Source: Desulforhopalus sp. IMCC35007 (GTDB lineage: Bacteria > Desulfobacterota > Desulfobulbia > Desulfobulbales > Desulfocapsaceae). From it: a stretch of DNA of 64,000 nucleotides. Under the pieces are notes generated by a model that worked only from the letters and a program-made list of their open reading frames with translations, was not told the origin of the DNA and did not search any database. This document shows positions 1 through 9,071 of the stretch, piece by piece. Both the position numbers and the translations under genes were made by a program. Position 1 is the first letter of the stretch. The number at the start of each line of letters is the position of its first letter. The DNA lies in contig NZ_SWCN01000003.1 of NCBI RefSeq assembly GCF_005116575.1, forward strand, positions 62,001-126,000. The letters are read 5' to 3'.

Positions 1-1255
1 CCATGTCATGTCCCCCATATTTGACGATAAGATCAGAACAATCATTGAGCGCCGCAATAACGCTTATACCGTCAATTGACCTGACGGAACCTTTGAGATA
101 CTGCTCCCCAGACTGGTCTGGATATTCTGCGAACACAATTGATGGAACCCTGAAGGCTTCCACTAAACGTGAAGCAACTATCCCTGCGACGCCAAGATGA
201 AAGTCTCCCGAGCAAACACAAGAAAAAGATTGGACAATGAGGTTTCTAGAGCATGAAGATAAAGCCATTTCCAAATCATCGTCACATATAGTTTTACGTT
301 TCGAGTTCAGGTGTTCAAGGCTGGCCACCGCTTTTTGGGCTTCTACTGCACTTCTTGCCGTAAACAGTTTTAAAGCAATTTCACTGTCGCCCAGGCGTCC
401 GGCTGCATTGATTTTCGGCCCTAAAAGATAACCAATATCCTCAGACGTAATCTGCCCCCCGAACAATTCACATGATTCCAGAAGTGACGACAGGCCGATG
501 AAAGGAGTTTCTTCAAGAGACTCAAGGCCGGCCCTCACTAAAATTCTATTGGTAGTAGTGAGATAAACAAGGTCGGCTACTGTTCCAAGGGCCACAAAAC
601 CGAGATACTTTTTAAGATTAATTGTAGGTGCTATGTGGCTGTATTTAGATGATAATGAAAGCTTTGAGCGAATGCCTGCTGCAAGGTAAAAGGCCACACC
701 GACACCGGCAAGCTTATCCCGGTGAAAGCCGCAATCGACCTGAGAGGGGTTAAGTACAATGCAATCCGGCAGGCCCTCTAAAGGAATGGAGTGATGGTCT
801 GTGACAATAACCTCTCCATCGAGCCTTTGTATTTGCTGCACCTCTTCTCTGTTGGCAATGCCGCAGTCAACCGTGATGAGCAGAAATTTCTTACTAGTGA
901 AAGTATCTCTATTTTTTGTAAACCACTCTATGTTCAGTCCGTACCCCTCTGTCAGTCTGTTTGGGATGTGGTACAACACCTCAACACCGAGTTCTCTGAA
1001 AAAGTTGACCAACAGACCCGTGCTCGTCGTGCCATCCACATCATAATCCCCCCAGATCACAATCTGGAGACTGTTTTCGAGGTATTCCTCGATGAGTTGT
1101 GTGGCGTCAGAGAGCCCTTTCATCAGTTCAGGCTTTGGCAGATCTTTGAGTTTGGGGTAAAGAAAATCAGCGATTTCCTGATTTTCCTTCAAACCTTTGA
1201 GCGCGAGAAGCCTACGGCAGATTTCAGGTATGGACGTATTGTTATCAAATGCCAT
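1..1255 (-). CDS. recJ: Single-stranded-DNA-specific exonuclease RecJ (partial, C-terminus outside window)
   Basis: RecJ degrades single-stranded DNA 5' to 3' in recombination and mismatch repair. Reading leftwards from ATG at 1255, the frame stays open to the window edge (about 418 codons; the family usually has about 560-600). The metal-binding DHH motif I is visible as WGDYDVDGTTSTG near residue 65, and a later VTDHHSIP gives the second phosphoesterase motif. The last codons at the edge read YGGHDM, the start of the DHHA1 motif GGHxxAAG, so the cut falls inside that domain. It lies 10 bp downstream of miaA on the same strand, probably in one operon with it. Identity is certain from the motifs; only the missing tail is unknown. 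Confidence 0.95.
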   Translation of the reverse strand, partial: MAFDNNTSIPEICRRLLALKGLKENQEIADFLYPKLKDLPKPELMKGLSDATQLIEEYLENSLQIVIWGDYDVDGTTSTGLLVNFFRELGVEVLYHIPNRLTEGYGLNIEWFTKNRDTFTSKKFLLITVDCGIANREEVQQIQRLDGEVIVTDHHSIPLEGLPDCIVLNPSQVDCGFHRDKLAGVGVAFYLAAGIRSKLSLSSKYSHIAPTINLKKYLGFVALGTVADLVYLTTTNRILVRAGLESLEETPFIGLSSLLESCELFGGQITSEDIGYLLGPKINAAGRLGDSEIALKLFTARSAVEAQKAVASLEHLNSKRKTICDDDLEMALSSCSRNLIVQSFSCVCSGDFHLGVAGIVASRLVEAFRVPSIVFAEYPDQSGEQYLKGSVRSIDGISVIAALNDCSDLIVKYGGHDM

Positions 1256-1265
1256 AGTGGTCAGA

Positions 1266-2210
1266 TCAACCTTTTCTTTGCCATTTTTCCACCATACCGG
1301 GTACAACATCCTGATTTTTCACATCCACCCACTCAATGTTCTCATTTCTGTTGAACCAGGTATACTGCCTTTTTGCATAGTGCCTGGTATCTCTTGCAAG
1401 GAGCCGCAGCATTTCCTCTTTATTGTACAGTCCATCTAAATAACCGATCATATGACGATAGCCAATGGCACCCATAGCTTTCAGTTCAGGAGAGAACCCC
1501 ATATCCAGCAGGCCGACAACCTCTTTTTCAAGACCACTTTCAACCATTATTTCACACCTCATATTGATACGCTGATAGAGCTTCTCCCGGTTACAGGTAA
1601 GGCCAATCTGGAGAATGTCAGCGCACAGGCCTCCTGGCCCCTGCTTCTTTTGCTGGAGAAGATGGCTCGACCATGGAATACCTGTCAGGTGATAGACTTC
1701 GAGTGCCCTCAGCAGTCTCTGGCTGTCATTTTTATGTATTTTATGTGCGCTAATACAGTCACATGAAAGCAGTTCTTCATAAAGAACATCACACCCTTCA
1801 TTTTCCAGGCGTTTCTTTAATTGATCTCGAATATTTTTATCAGCCGGTGCCTCAGGGAAAATCCCTTCAATCAGAGACTTGAGATAAAGACCAGTGCCTC
1901 CCGTAAGAAGTGGCATTTTATCTCGCATGGTGATTTCATGTATCAGTCTTTGGGCGTCTGCAACAAATCTTGCTGCGTCATAATCTTCATCCGGATCAAC
2001 AACATCGATCAGATGATGGGGAACCACCCTTCTCTCTTCAGCGCTGGCTTTTGCTGTACCGATATCCATATACCGATACACCTGCATGGAATCAACACTC
2101 ACAATCTCACAATTAAAATGGCGGGCGAGCAAGAGCGATAATGCCGTTTTTCCGATGGCTGTCGGGCCTACCAGAACCAGCACCTGAGGTTGTTTATCTA
2201 TCTTTTCCAC
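1266..2210 (-). CDS. miaA: tRNA dimethylallyltransferase MiaA
   Basis: MiaA transfers a dimethylallyl group to N6 of A37 in tRNAs that read codons starting with U. The 314-residue product begins with the nucleotide-binding loop VGPTAIGKTALS (residues about 14-25), followed by the family signatures SVDSMQVYRYMDIGTAK and LLTGGTGLYLKSLIEGI, and ends with RHYAKRQYTWFNRN. Length and order are normal for the family. The start is GTG at 2210, four bases past the stop of the upstream ComEA-like gene, which suggests translational coupling; no clear ribosome binding site is seen. It sits between the ComEA-like gene and recJ, all on the minus strand. Confidence 0.96.
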   Translation of the reverse strand: MEKIDKQPQVLVLVGPTAIGKTALSLLLARHFNCEIVSVDSMQVYRYMDIGTAKASAEERRVVPHHLIDVVDPDEDYDAARFVADAQRLIHEITMRDKMPLLTGGTGLYLKSLIEGIFPEAPADKNIRDQLKKRLENEGCDVLYEELLSCDCISAHKIHKNDSQRLLRALEVYHLTGIPWSSHLLQQKKQGPGGLCADILQIGLTCNREKLYQRINMRCEIMVESGLEKEVVGLLDMGFSPELKAMGAIGYRHMIGYLDGLYNKEEMLRLLARDTRHYAKRQYTWFNRNENIEWVDVKNQDVVPGMVEKWQRKG

Positions 2211-2213
2211 AGT

Positions 2214-2672
2214 TCAGTCAAATGTGAATTGAGTTGCAAGGTATCGGGCCTTTTTTTCCCCTACCCCCGGAATTGTTTGTAATGCCTCTGCGCTATCAAA
2301 TGCACCGTATAGCTCTCTGTATGTAATGATATCACGGGCAAGACTTGGGCCAACGCCCTTAACAGTCTGTAGTAACCTATCACTGGCATGGTTAACCGGA
2401 ACAGGTTGGAAACTGAAAACAACCTTATTGACATCTCTGCTCGTCTCTCCCCTGCTCTTTACACTCAAAACACTGGTTGTGTTGACAGGATTTTCACAGT
2501 CCACTTTTACCAGGCGATGAGACACTTTGTCCAGTGCTGTGCAGTCACTCTTTTTATTCTCACTTTGAAGCACAGCCTTAAAAGGCCATATCGAGATAAC
2601 AAAAACACTCAATATGGTCATAAGGGCTATAGCAATTCTACTACTGTAAGTGGTGTTTGTTCCTGGAGACAT
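2214..2672 (-). CDS. ComEA-like helix-hairpin-helix protein with N-terminal membrane anchor
   Basis: A 152-residue protein with one hydrophobic segment near residues 13-31 and a C-terminal tandem helix-hairpin-helix region of about 60 residues. The two HhH turns are visible as VKGVGPSLARDI and IPGVGEKKARYL, the arrangement of ComEA, which binds DNA non-specifically at the membrane during uptake. The linker (about residues 35-90) is polar and not recognisable. Related HhH proteins occur widely in bacteria without known competence, so a DNA-uptake role is only inferred. First gene of the minus-strand group with miaA and recJ. Confidence 0.8.
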   Translation of the reverse strand: MSPGTNTTYSSRIAIALMTILSVFVISIWPFKAVLQSENKKSDCTALDKVSHRLVKVDCENPVNTTSVLSVKSRGETSRDVNKVVFSFQPVPVNHASDRLLQTVKGVGPSLARDIITYRELYGAFDSAEALQTIPGVGEKKARYLATQFTFD

Positions 2673-2801
2673 ATTTCTTAATTATGGCGATTACAAATCA
2701 GCGTTCTTTGCGGAAGACCATGGGTTTTAACATTGTTTTATGCCATTGCAATGGTTATAAACGATACTTCTCTTTTTCTTGAATACAATTGCAAAGACAT
2801 T

Positions 2802-3272
2802 ATGACGACACATAAACCATTAAACATAGTACTGGTTGAACCAGAAATACCTCCAAACACAGGCTCAATCGCCCGCCTTTGCGGGGCCACCAATTCTGTA
2901 CTGCACCTTGTCCATCCCTTAGGATTCAGCACAGATGACAAACATTTAAAAAGAGCCGGTCTCGATTATTGGCAGCATGTATCGATTAAACACTGGTCAA
3001 GTTTTGATGATTTTCTACAGGCACAAAAAGAAACGAATCTGTATTTTTTTACAACAAAAACCAGTATGAGCTATACAAAGGGTCAGTATCAGGAAGGGGC
3101 ATATCTTATTTTTGGCAAAGAAACCAAAGGACTACCCGAGGATATTCTTGATTTATATCATGATCGGTGCTACACCCTGCCAATGGCAAACACGAATATT
3201 CGCAGTCTAAATCTTGCGATGACTGCTGGAATTGTTTTATATGAAGCCTTGCGACAGGTATCTGATTTTTAA
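2802..3272 (+). CDS. trmL: tRNA (cytidine(34)-2'-O)-methyltransferase TrmL
   Basis: SPOUT-class methyltransferase that 2'-O-methylates the wobble nucleotide of some tRNALeu. The start is taken at ATG 2802, giving 156 residues beginning MTTHKPLNIVLVEPEIPPNTG, the usual length and N-terminus; an in-frame ATG at 2733 would add 23 residues with no homology pattern. The trefoil-knot motifs are present: NTGSIARLCGA, IFGKETKGLPEDIL and LPMANTNIRSLNLAMTAGIVLYEA, which holds the conserved Asn and Ser/Asn cofactor loop. It is transcribed away from the comEA-miaA-recJ group and is followed by serC after a short AT-rich gap. Confidence 0.93.
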   Translation: MTTHKPLNIVLVEPEIPPNTGSIARLCGATNSVLHLVHPLGFSTDDKHLKRAGLDYWQHVSIKHWSSFDDFLQAQKETNLYFFTTKTSMSYTKGQYQEGAYLIFGKETKGLPEDILDLYHDRCYTLPMANTNIRSLNLAMTAGIVLYEALRQVSDF

Positions 3273-3332
3273 TTTTTTTTTATTCAATTACATCATTTTT
3301 ATAACTCACCGCAATATATAGGAGAACAACTC

Positions 3333-4418
3333 ATGACTGATCGAGTATATAATTTCAGCCCTGGCCCAGCCACCCTTCCCTTTGAAGTGCTGGAGCAGGC
3401 AGGCACGGATGTTGTTAATTTTCAATCTACAGGAATCGGCCTCATTGAAATCAGCCATCGTTCAAAGGAGTTTATGGCTGTGGTCGCCGACGCAGAGGCA
3501 AACCTGAGAGAATTAATGGACATCCCGGACAATTATAAAGTGTTGTTTCTTCAGGGAGGGGCATCATCGCAGTTTTTTATGATTCCAATGAATCTGCTTG
3601 GAAACGGCAAAAAAGCGACCTACCTCAACACTGGAACCTGGGCTAAAAAAGCCATCAAAGAAGCACAACTCTTTGGCGATATTGACGTTGCGTACTCCAG
3701 TGAGGGTGTTCAGTTTAAAAGAGTTCCAGAAGATAGTGAATACACGGTAGCAGACGATTCAGAGTATCTGTACTACGTATCCAATAACACCATTTATGGA
3801 ACGCAATTCGCCAAAGCTCCTGTCAGTGATAAGATGCTTATCTGCGACATGAGTTCAGACATCCTCTCCCACCCGGTTGATGTGAAAAAATATGGCTTGA
3901 TTTTCGCCGGTGCCCAGAAAAATCTGGGACCAGCGGGTGTTACCGTGGTCATTATCCGTGAGGACCTCCTGAGCCGGACCCCGGAAAAAATCCCGACAAT
4001 GTTGAGCTACGCTACCCATGCGGATAAGGGGTCAATGTTTAACACCCCTCCCTGCTTTGCTGTTTATGTGGTTGGTGAGGTTCTTAAATGGCTGAAGAAG
4101 CAAGGTGGCGTTGCAGCTATTGAAAAAATTAACAAAGCCAAAGCTCAGATACTCTATGATGCTATTGATAGTAGCGATTATTACAGGGGCCATGCAGAAA
4201 AAAATTCCCGGTCTCTTATGAATGTATCTTTTAATCTGCCTACTCCAGAGCTTGAAGCAAAATTTATTGCCGAAGCAACGAAAGTCGGACTCAACGGGCT
4301 TAAAGGGCACCGCTCCATCGGTGGTTGCCGGGCGTCAATTTACAATGCATTTCCTCAGGAAGGGATTGTGAAACTTGTTGAATTCATGAAAGCTTTTGAG
4401 GCTGCAAATCCAGCATAA
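3333..4418 (+). CDS. serC: Phosphoserine aminotransferase
   Basis: PLP-dependent class V aminotransferase that makes 3-phosphoserine from 3-phosphohydroxypyruvate and glutamate in serine synthesis, and takes part in vitamin B6 synthesis. The 361-residue product starts MTDRVYNFSPGPATLP, with the family SPGPA motif. It has LQGGASSQFFMIPMNL in the cofactor site and the PLP lysine in FAGAQKNLGPAG (about residue 196). The C-terminus has GLKGHRSIGGCRASIYNA, typical of SerC. A good ribosome binding site (AGGAGAAC) lies just before the ATG. Length is normal. Confidence 0.97.
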   Translation: MTDRVYNFSPGPATLPFEVLEQAGTDVVNFQSTGIGLIEISHRSKEFMAVVADAEANLRELMDIPDNYKVLFLQGGASSQFFMIPMNLLGNGKKATYLNTGTWAKKAIKEAQLFGDIDVAYSSEGVQFKRVPEDSEYTVADDSEYLYYVSNNTIYGTQFAKAPVSDKMLICDMSSDILSHPVDVKKYGLIFAGAQKNLGPAGVTVVIIREDLLSRTPEKIPTMLSYATHADKGSMFNTPPCFAVYVVGEVLKWLKKQGGVAAIEKINKAKAQILYDAIDSSDYYRGHAEKNSRSLMNVSFNLPTPELEAKFIAEATKVGLNGLKGHRSIGGCRASIYNAFPQEGIVKLVEFMKAFEAANPA

Positions 4419-4429
4419 TTCTAATAAAA

Positions 4430-5299
4430 ATGCACTACACAGGCACAGTCATCCGTCCGCCCAGTGAGGCTGATTCCATAATCCTGCAGGTTACGACCGG
4501 ATGTTCGCATAATAAATGCAGCTTTTGTGGTGCTTATAAAGACCAGACCTTTGCTATAAAAGATCCTGCAATTGTCGCAGAAGACTTCGAATTTGCCCGA
4601 ACGTACTGTAAAAGGCAAAAACGTTTATTCCTGGCAGACGGAGATGTACTCATACTCTCCCAAGCCAGACTCCTGGGTTTTTTTAAAGAAATAAAAGAAA
4701 AACTCCCATGGGTAAACAAGGTCAGTCTTTACGGAAGTGCAAAAGCTATTCGCAATAAAACGATAGAAGAGCTCCAGGTACTCAAAAGCCTGGGGCTCGA
4801 TCGCGTTTACATGGGTCTTGAAAGTGGCTGCGATGAGGTTTTGCAACATGTGAAGAAAGACTCAACGGCATTACAGATGATTGAGGCCGGTCAGGCCGTA
4901 AAAAAAGCGGGTTTGTTCCTCTCTGTAACGGTACTTCTGGGTCTTGGTGGAAAAGAGCTTACCCAAGCACACGCCCTGGAGACAGCCGCCACCCTTAATC
5001 GGATGCAGCCAAATCAGATTGCTGTCCTTACTCTTATGATCTTGGAAAACACGCCTCTAGCACGGAAGGTGCAGGAAGGTTCTTTTCAACTCCTTTCACC
5101 AATGGAGACCTTAAAAGAACTGTATTCCATTATAAGTAACCTCTCAGGTTTACGGTGTCAGTTTCATGCCAATCATGCATCAACCTATCTTCCTTTATCG
5201 GGCCGGCTACCAAAAGATCAGCAACTGTTTTTGACTGAAATCTCAAAAGTCGTGAGCGGCAACCTTTCAACTGTACCAGAGCATAGACGGGCATTATGA
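4430..5299 (+). CDS. Radical SAM protein, HemN/YgiQ-like, function unknown
   Basis: A 289-residue protein with an N-terminal radical-SAM cluster motif at about residues 25-33, TTGCSHNKCSFCGAYK. The spacing is C-X4-C-X2-C instead of the canonical C-X3-C-X2-C. From memory, this GCSHNxCxFC form is a known variant among uncharacterised proteins. Further SAM-barrel signs are FLADGDVLILS, SLYGSAKAI, VYMGLESGCDEVL and SVTVLLGLGGKE. No extra domain (SPASM, B12, MiaB-type TRAM) is seen. It ends one base before rlmN and starts 11 bp after serC, so it is probably co-transcribed with both. Substrate unknown. Confidence 0.85.
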   Translation: MHYTGTVIRPPSEADSIILQVTTGCSHNKCSFCGAYKDQTFAIKDPAIVAEDFEFARTYCKRQKRLFLADGDVLILSQARLLGFFKEIKEKLPWVNKVSLYGSAKAIRNKTIEELQVLKSLGLDRVYMGLESGCDEVLQHVKKDSTALQMIEAGQAVKKAGLFLSVTVLLGLGGKELTQAHALETAATLNRMQPNQIAVLTLMILENTPLARKVQEGSFQLLSPMETLKELYSIISNLSGLRCQFHANHASTYLPLSGRLPKDQQLFLTEISKVVSGNLSTVPEHRRAL

Positions 5300-5300
5300 T

Positions 5301-6356
5301 ATGAGCGAAAAAATAGATTTAAAAAATTTTACCGAAGATGCACTGATCAGCTACGTAGAGAGCATCGGACAGTCAAAATTCAGAGCAAAGCAGATCATGG
5401 GCTGGCTCTACAGACCTGGCATTAACAGTTTTGCGCAAATGACTGATCTGGCGAAAGTATTCAGGGTGCACCTGGATGAACACGCCTATATGTCTTCTTT
5501 TAGTGACCCGATCATTGAAAAGGCCAGTGATGGCTGTGTAAAGTTCGGTTTCAGGCTTTTTGATGGTCATCTGATTGAGTCTGTTCTTATCCCGGAAGAG
5601 GACCGGAACACCCTTTGTATTTCTTCCCAGGTCGGTTGTGCCATGGGTTGCACCTTTTGCCTGACCGGTACGATGGGTTTTATCCGCAACCTTTCGGTGG
5701 CGGAAATTGTCAATCAGGTCTGTGCTGTCCGGGATTATCTTCTGAGCCAGCCCAGGGAAGAGCTGATTGGTCCAGATCGGGTAACAAACGTGGTCTATAT
5801 GGGGATGGGGGAACCGTTGAACAACCTCGACAATGTCATTGACTCTTTAGAAATTTTGACAAATCAAAAGGGTCTTGATGTCGCCGCGCGAAAAATCACT
5901 GTATCAACCTGTGGAATAGTCCACAAACTCAATGAGTTGGGTGAAAAATCTACAGTAAATCTCGCTATTTCACTCCACGCGATAACCGATACAGTCCGCA
6001 GCAGCTTAATGCCGGTGAATAAGCGCTATGGTGTAGAGGAATTGTTAGAGGCATGCCGCACCTATCCGATGCAGAAAAGAAAAAGAATAATGTTCGAGTA
6101 CACTCTGCTGAAAGGAATCAATGATTCTGATATGGATGCACGCATGCTGGCGAGAAAACTAAGAGATATTCCCTGCAAGATCAATCTCCTCTCTTATAAC
6201 GAGTGTCCTGACCTTCCCTACAAAAGTCCTGATAAGAAAAGAATTCTGGAATTTCAGAAAATACTGCTGGATGCAAACTACTCCGTCTTCATTCGAAGCA
6301 GCCGGGGCACCGATATTTCGGCCGCATGCGGACAGCTGGCAACAGGCACAAAATAA
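5301..6356 (+). CDS. rlmN: 23S rRNA (adenine(2503)-C(2))-methyltransferase RlmN
   Basis: Radical SAM enzyme that methylates C2 of A2503 in 23S rRNA and A37 in some tRNAs. The 351-residue protein has the cluster motif CAMGCTFCLTGTMGF (about residues 113-127), the GEPLNN SAM-binding stretch in VVYMGMGEPLNNLDN, and the catalytic methyl-carrying cysteine near the C-terminus in GTDISAACGQLA. N-terminal accessory helices include SKFRAKQIMGWLY. It follows the upstream radical SAM gene by one base, suggesting translational coupling. Length and motifs are canonical. Confidence 0.96.
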   Translation: MSEKIDLKNFTEDALISYVESIGQSKFRAKQIMGWLYRPGINSFAQMTDLAKVFRVHLDEHAYMSSFSDPIIEKASDGCVKFGFRLFDGHLIESVLIPEEDRNTLCISSQVGCAMGCTFCLTGTMGFIRNLSVAEIVNQVCAVRDYLLSQPREELIGPDRVTNVVYMGMGEPLNNLDNVIDSLEILTNQKGLDVAARKITVSTCGIVHKLNELGEKSTVNLAISLHAITDTVRSSLMPVNKRYGVEELLEACRTYPMQKRKRIMFEYTLLKGINDSDMDARMLARKLRDIPCKINLLSYNECPDLPYKSPDKKRILEFQKILLDANYSVFIRSSRGTDISAACGQLATGTK

Positions 6357-6411
6357 TTCTCACCTGTATGTACCGCGTGCTCAAATAAATCCCGATAACA
6401 AGTTCATGATT

Positions 6412-6444
6412 CCCCCGTCCTCTTCTTTTGGAAGGGGACAGGGG
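6412..6444. terminator. Hairpin between convergent rlmN and icd
   Basis: A GC-rich inverted repeat (CCCCGTCC-TCTTC, loop TTTTG, GAAG-GGGAC-A-GGGG) lies between the ends of two convergent genes. It probably acts as a terminator for one or both, though no long T tract follows on either side. Confidence 0.6.
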
Positions 6445-6468
6445 AAAGATATAAAAAACGAATTTTTG

Positions 6469-7686
6469 CTATTGTGACATTTTAGCCTGAAGATTTTCGT
6501 CAAGCTTTGCAAGGAATTCTTCCGTGGTAAGAAATGCTTGTTCGCCTTCAACCAGCAGAGCCAGATCCTTGGTCATTGCACCGGACTCAACGGTTTCCAC
6601 ACACACCTGCTCGAGTGTCTCAGCAAATTTGACCACTTCCGGGGTTTCGTCAAACTTGCCGCGGTAGGCAAGACCTCTTGTCCAGGCAAAGATAGAAGCG
6701 ATAGGATTGGTTGAGGTGGCATTACCTTTCTGATGCTGACGAAAGTGACGGGTTACAGTTCCGTGTGCTGCTTCAGCTTCAATCGTTTTACCGTCTTCCG
6801 TCATGAGAACAGAAGTCATCAGTCCGAGAGAGCCAAAGCCCTGGGCCACGGTGTCAGACTGAACATCACCATCATAATTCTTGCAGGCCCAGACAAAACC
6901 ACCCTCCCATTTCATCGCGGCGGCAACCATATCATCGATCAAACGATGTTCGTAGGTGATACCTGCTTCTGCAAACCGCGCTTTAAACTCGTTTTCATAG
7001 ACATCGGCAAAGATATCTTTAAACCTGCCATCATATTTTTTCAGGATGGTGTTTTTGGTAGAAAGATACACCGGCCAGCCAAGGTTCAAACCATAGTTCA
7101 TGCAGGATCTTGCAAAACCGCGAATAGAGTCATCGAGGTTATACATGCCCATGGCAATGCCGCTTGAAGGAAAATCAAAGACCTGATACTCGACAGGTTC
7201 ACCACCTGATGCCGGAGTAAAGGTCATTGTCAGTTTTCCCGCTTCCGGAACCAGAAAGTCTGTGGCACGGTATTGATCACCGAAGGCGTGACGGCCGATG
7301 ACAATCGGTTTTTTCCAACCCGGTACCAGACGTGGGATGTTGTTACAGATAATGGGTTGCCTGAAAACAGTGCCACCAATAATGTTTCGAATCGTTCCAT
7401 TGGGAGATTTCCACATTTCCTTCAGGTGAAATTCTTCAACCCTGGCTTCATCTGGAGTAATCGTTGCACACTTTACCCCAACTCCGTATTTCTTGATGGC
7501 ATTGGCCGCATCTACAGTAATCTGATCGTTGGTCTCATCACGTTTTTCCATACCAAGATCATAGTATTTGAGCTCAACATCAAGATATGGGAGTATCAGC
7601 TTTTCTTTGATAAATTCCCAGATGATTCGTGTCATCTCATCGCCATCAAGCTCTACAATGGGATTTTTTACTTTTATCTTTTTCAT
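6469..7686 (-). CDS. icd: NADP-dependent isocitrate dehydrogenase (eukaryotic-like type)
   Basis: Oxidative decarboxylation of isocitrate to 2-oxoglutarate. The 405-residue product is of the IDH1/IDH2-like dimeric type rather than the E. coli type: [13 protein letters not shown] at the N-terminus, [17 protein letters not shown] for substrate phosphate and carboxyl binding, [15 protein letters not shown], the metal aspartates in [16 protein letters not shown], and [11 protein letters not shown] for NADP. It is the last gene of a minus-strand set with korD-A-B-C, 20 bp after korC. The context places it around 2-oxoglutarate, either oxidative or as part of reductive carboxylation. Confidence 0.95.
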   Translation of the reverse strand: MKKIKVKNPIVELDGDEMTRIIWEFIKEKLILPYLDVELKYYDLGMEKRDETNDQITVDAANAIKKYGVGVKCATITPDEARVEEFHLKEMWKSPNGTIRNIIGGTVFRQPIICNNIPRLVPGWKKPIVIGRHAFGDQYRATDFLVPEAGKLTMTFTPASGGEPVEYQVFDFPSSGIAMGMYNLDDSIRGFARSCMNYGLNLGWPVYLSTKNTILKKYDGRFKDIFADVYENEFKARFAEAGITYEHRLIDDMVAAAMKWEGGFVWACKNYDGDVQSDTVAQGFGSLGLMTSVLMTEDGKTIEAEAAHGTVTRHFRQHQKGNATSTNPIASIFAWTRGLAYRGKFDETPEVVKFAETLEQVCVETVESGAMTKDLALLVEGEQAFLTTEEFLAKLDENLQAKMSQ

Positions 7687-7706
7687 ATTCGTTCCTGTTG
7701 GTTACA

Positions 7707-8264
7707 TCAGGTGAATCTTCTGTATTGGTACTGAGACCCCAGAACCAGACCAAGATCAAAAGCTCTATGGTTCATATTAATGAAATCTTTAGGTATCCGC
7801 TCGTCCAATACATCCAGTACGGCCTCTGGCTCGAGAATCTGGGTCACCCCAATCAGTGCTCCAAGACAGCAGATATTGTAAACAATAGGCTTGCCGATTT
7901 TAGTCATAACCTGCTCGTACATGGGCAACTCAAGTTGTTTGGCATCAACTTTTTTCGCCGTTTCAACGAAGCGAGGGTCAGTGAGAACGAGTCCGCCGGG
8001 ACGAACAATGCTTGAAGTTGCATTGTATGCTTCCTGGGTAAGTGTCATTAAAACGTTAGGTTGAATGACGCCCGGATAGTTAATTACACCTTCAGAAATA
8101 ATGATATCCGTTCGGGTTACACCACCTCTTGCAGCAGCGCCGTAACTTTGTGTTTGTGTCGCATTTTTACCGCTATATATTACAGCCGCTTCAGCAAGGA
8201 TAATTGCGGCGGTAATTACTCCCTGGCCACCAGAGCCAGAAAAAACAAGTCGTATCGCATCCAT
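7707..8264 (-). CDS. korC: 2-oxoacid:ferredoxin oxidoreductase, gamma subunit
   Basis: Gamma subunit of the KGOR/POR family, involved in CoA binding. The 185 residues start with FSGSGGQGVITAA, the diagnostic N-terminus of the family, followed by QSYGAAARGGVTRTDI and a PNVLMTLTQEAY strand. It follows korB with a 5 bp gap and precedes icd. 2-oxoglutarate specificity is inferred from subunit order and the neighbouring isocitrate dehydrogenase; 2-oxoisovalerate or another 2-oxoacid remains possible. Confidence 0.9.
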   Translation of the reverse strand: MDAIRLVFSGSGGQGVITAAIILAEAAVIYSGKNATQTQSYGAAARGGVTRTDIIISEGVINYPGVIQPNVLMTLTQEAYNATSSIVRPGGLVLTDPRFVETAKKVDAKQLELPMYEQVMTKIGKPIVYNICCLGALIGVTQILEPEAVLDVLDERIPKDFINMNHRAFDLGLVLGSQYQYRRFT

Positions 8265-8269
8265 TGTTG

Positions 8270-9070
8270 TTACCTCTGCTGTGCATGCTGTATTATCTTA
8301 TCGTATTCCGAGCAATATTCCGGACGTTCTTCCTGGACGAAAATTCCTCTTGGAATAAGATTCGGGTTCTCTGCCAGTGCCTTGGAGCCAATCTTTGCCG
8401 TGTTGTTTTTCTGAACCTCTAACATGGCAACGGCGTCCCCTTCCTTGTTTTTACGCCCGTAATGGGTAGGGCACTGGGAGAGGATTTCAACCACGGAAAA
8501 GCCCTTGTGTGCGATTGCCTTTTTCAGGATTTCAGTAGATTCACGGGCATGGTATGCAGTTGATCTGGCCACAAATGATGCACCGGCCGCGGTTGCTAGT
8601 TTAACCACGTCAAATGGACTGTCGATGGTGAGATATGGAGCAGTGGTAGCTTTAATCCCCGGCCCTGAAAGTGGTGAGAACTGCCCTCCGGTCATCCCGT
8701 AAATCCTGTTGTTCATCACAATTGCAGTGATGTCGATATTACGTCTTGCGGCATGAATAAAGTGATTGCCACCAATAGCAAGGGCGTCACCATCCCCCAT
8801 GGGGACCAGGATGTTCAGATTAGGCCTTGATAGTTTGACCCCGGTTGCAAAGGCAAGCGCCCTTCCATGGATTGTATGCAGCGAGTGAAAATCAACATAA
8901 CCTGAAATACGGGCAGAACAGCCGATACCAGAAGTCATGACGATATCATTCTTTTTAAGCCCGAGTTCTTCCACAGCCCGTAACAGTGAATTAAGGATTG
9001 TCCCATGACCACAGCCTGGGCACCACATGTGAGGAAAAAACCTCTCTCGCAAATAGTCTTTAACAGCCAT
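8270..9070 (-). CDS. korB: 2-oxoacid:ferredoxin oxidoreductase, beta subunit (TPP-binding)
   Basis: Beta subunit carrying thiamine diphosphate. Start chosen at ATG 9070 (MAVKDYLRERFFPH): the AGAGG site lies 8 bases upstream, whereas the ATG at 9079 is only 3 bases from it. Motifs: HMWCPGCGHGTILN near the N-terminus, SGIGCSARISGYVDFHSLHTIHG, and the TPP/Mg site PMGDGDALAIGGNHF followed by NNRIYGMTGGQFSP. 266 residues, normal for KorB. It starts just after the korA stop, with two bases between the two ORFs. Confidence 0.93.
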   Translation of the reverse strand: MAVKDYLRERFFPHMWCPGCGHGTILNSLLRAVEELGLKKNDIVMTSGIGCSARISGYVDFHSLHTIHGRALAFATGVKLSRPNLNILVPMGDGDALAIGGNHFIHAARRNIDITAIVMNNRIYGMTGGQFSPLSGPGIKATTAPYLTIDSPFDVVKLATAAGASFVARSTAYHARESTEILKKAIAHKGFSVVEILSQCPTHYGRKNKEGDAVAMLEVQKNNTAKIGSKALAENPNLIPRGIFVQEERPEYCSEYDKIIQHAQQR

Positions 9071-9071
9071 A

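Noticed and set aside
791-1354. Plus-strand ORF of 187 codons
   Set aside because: It is the antisense shadow of recJ and miaA, whose minus-strand frames carry full catalytic motifs.
2733-2801. N-terminal extension of TrmL from ATG 2733
   Set aside because: The 23 added residues lack family similarity; the ATG at 2802 begins exactly at the usual TrmL N-terminus.
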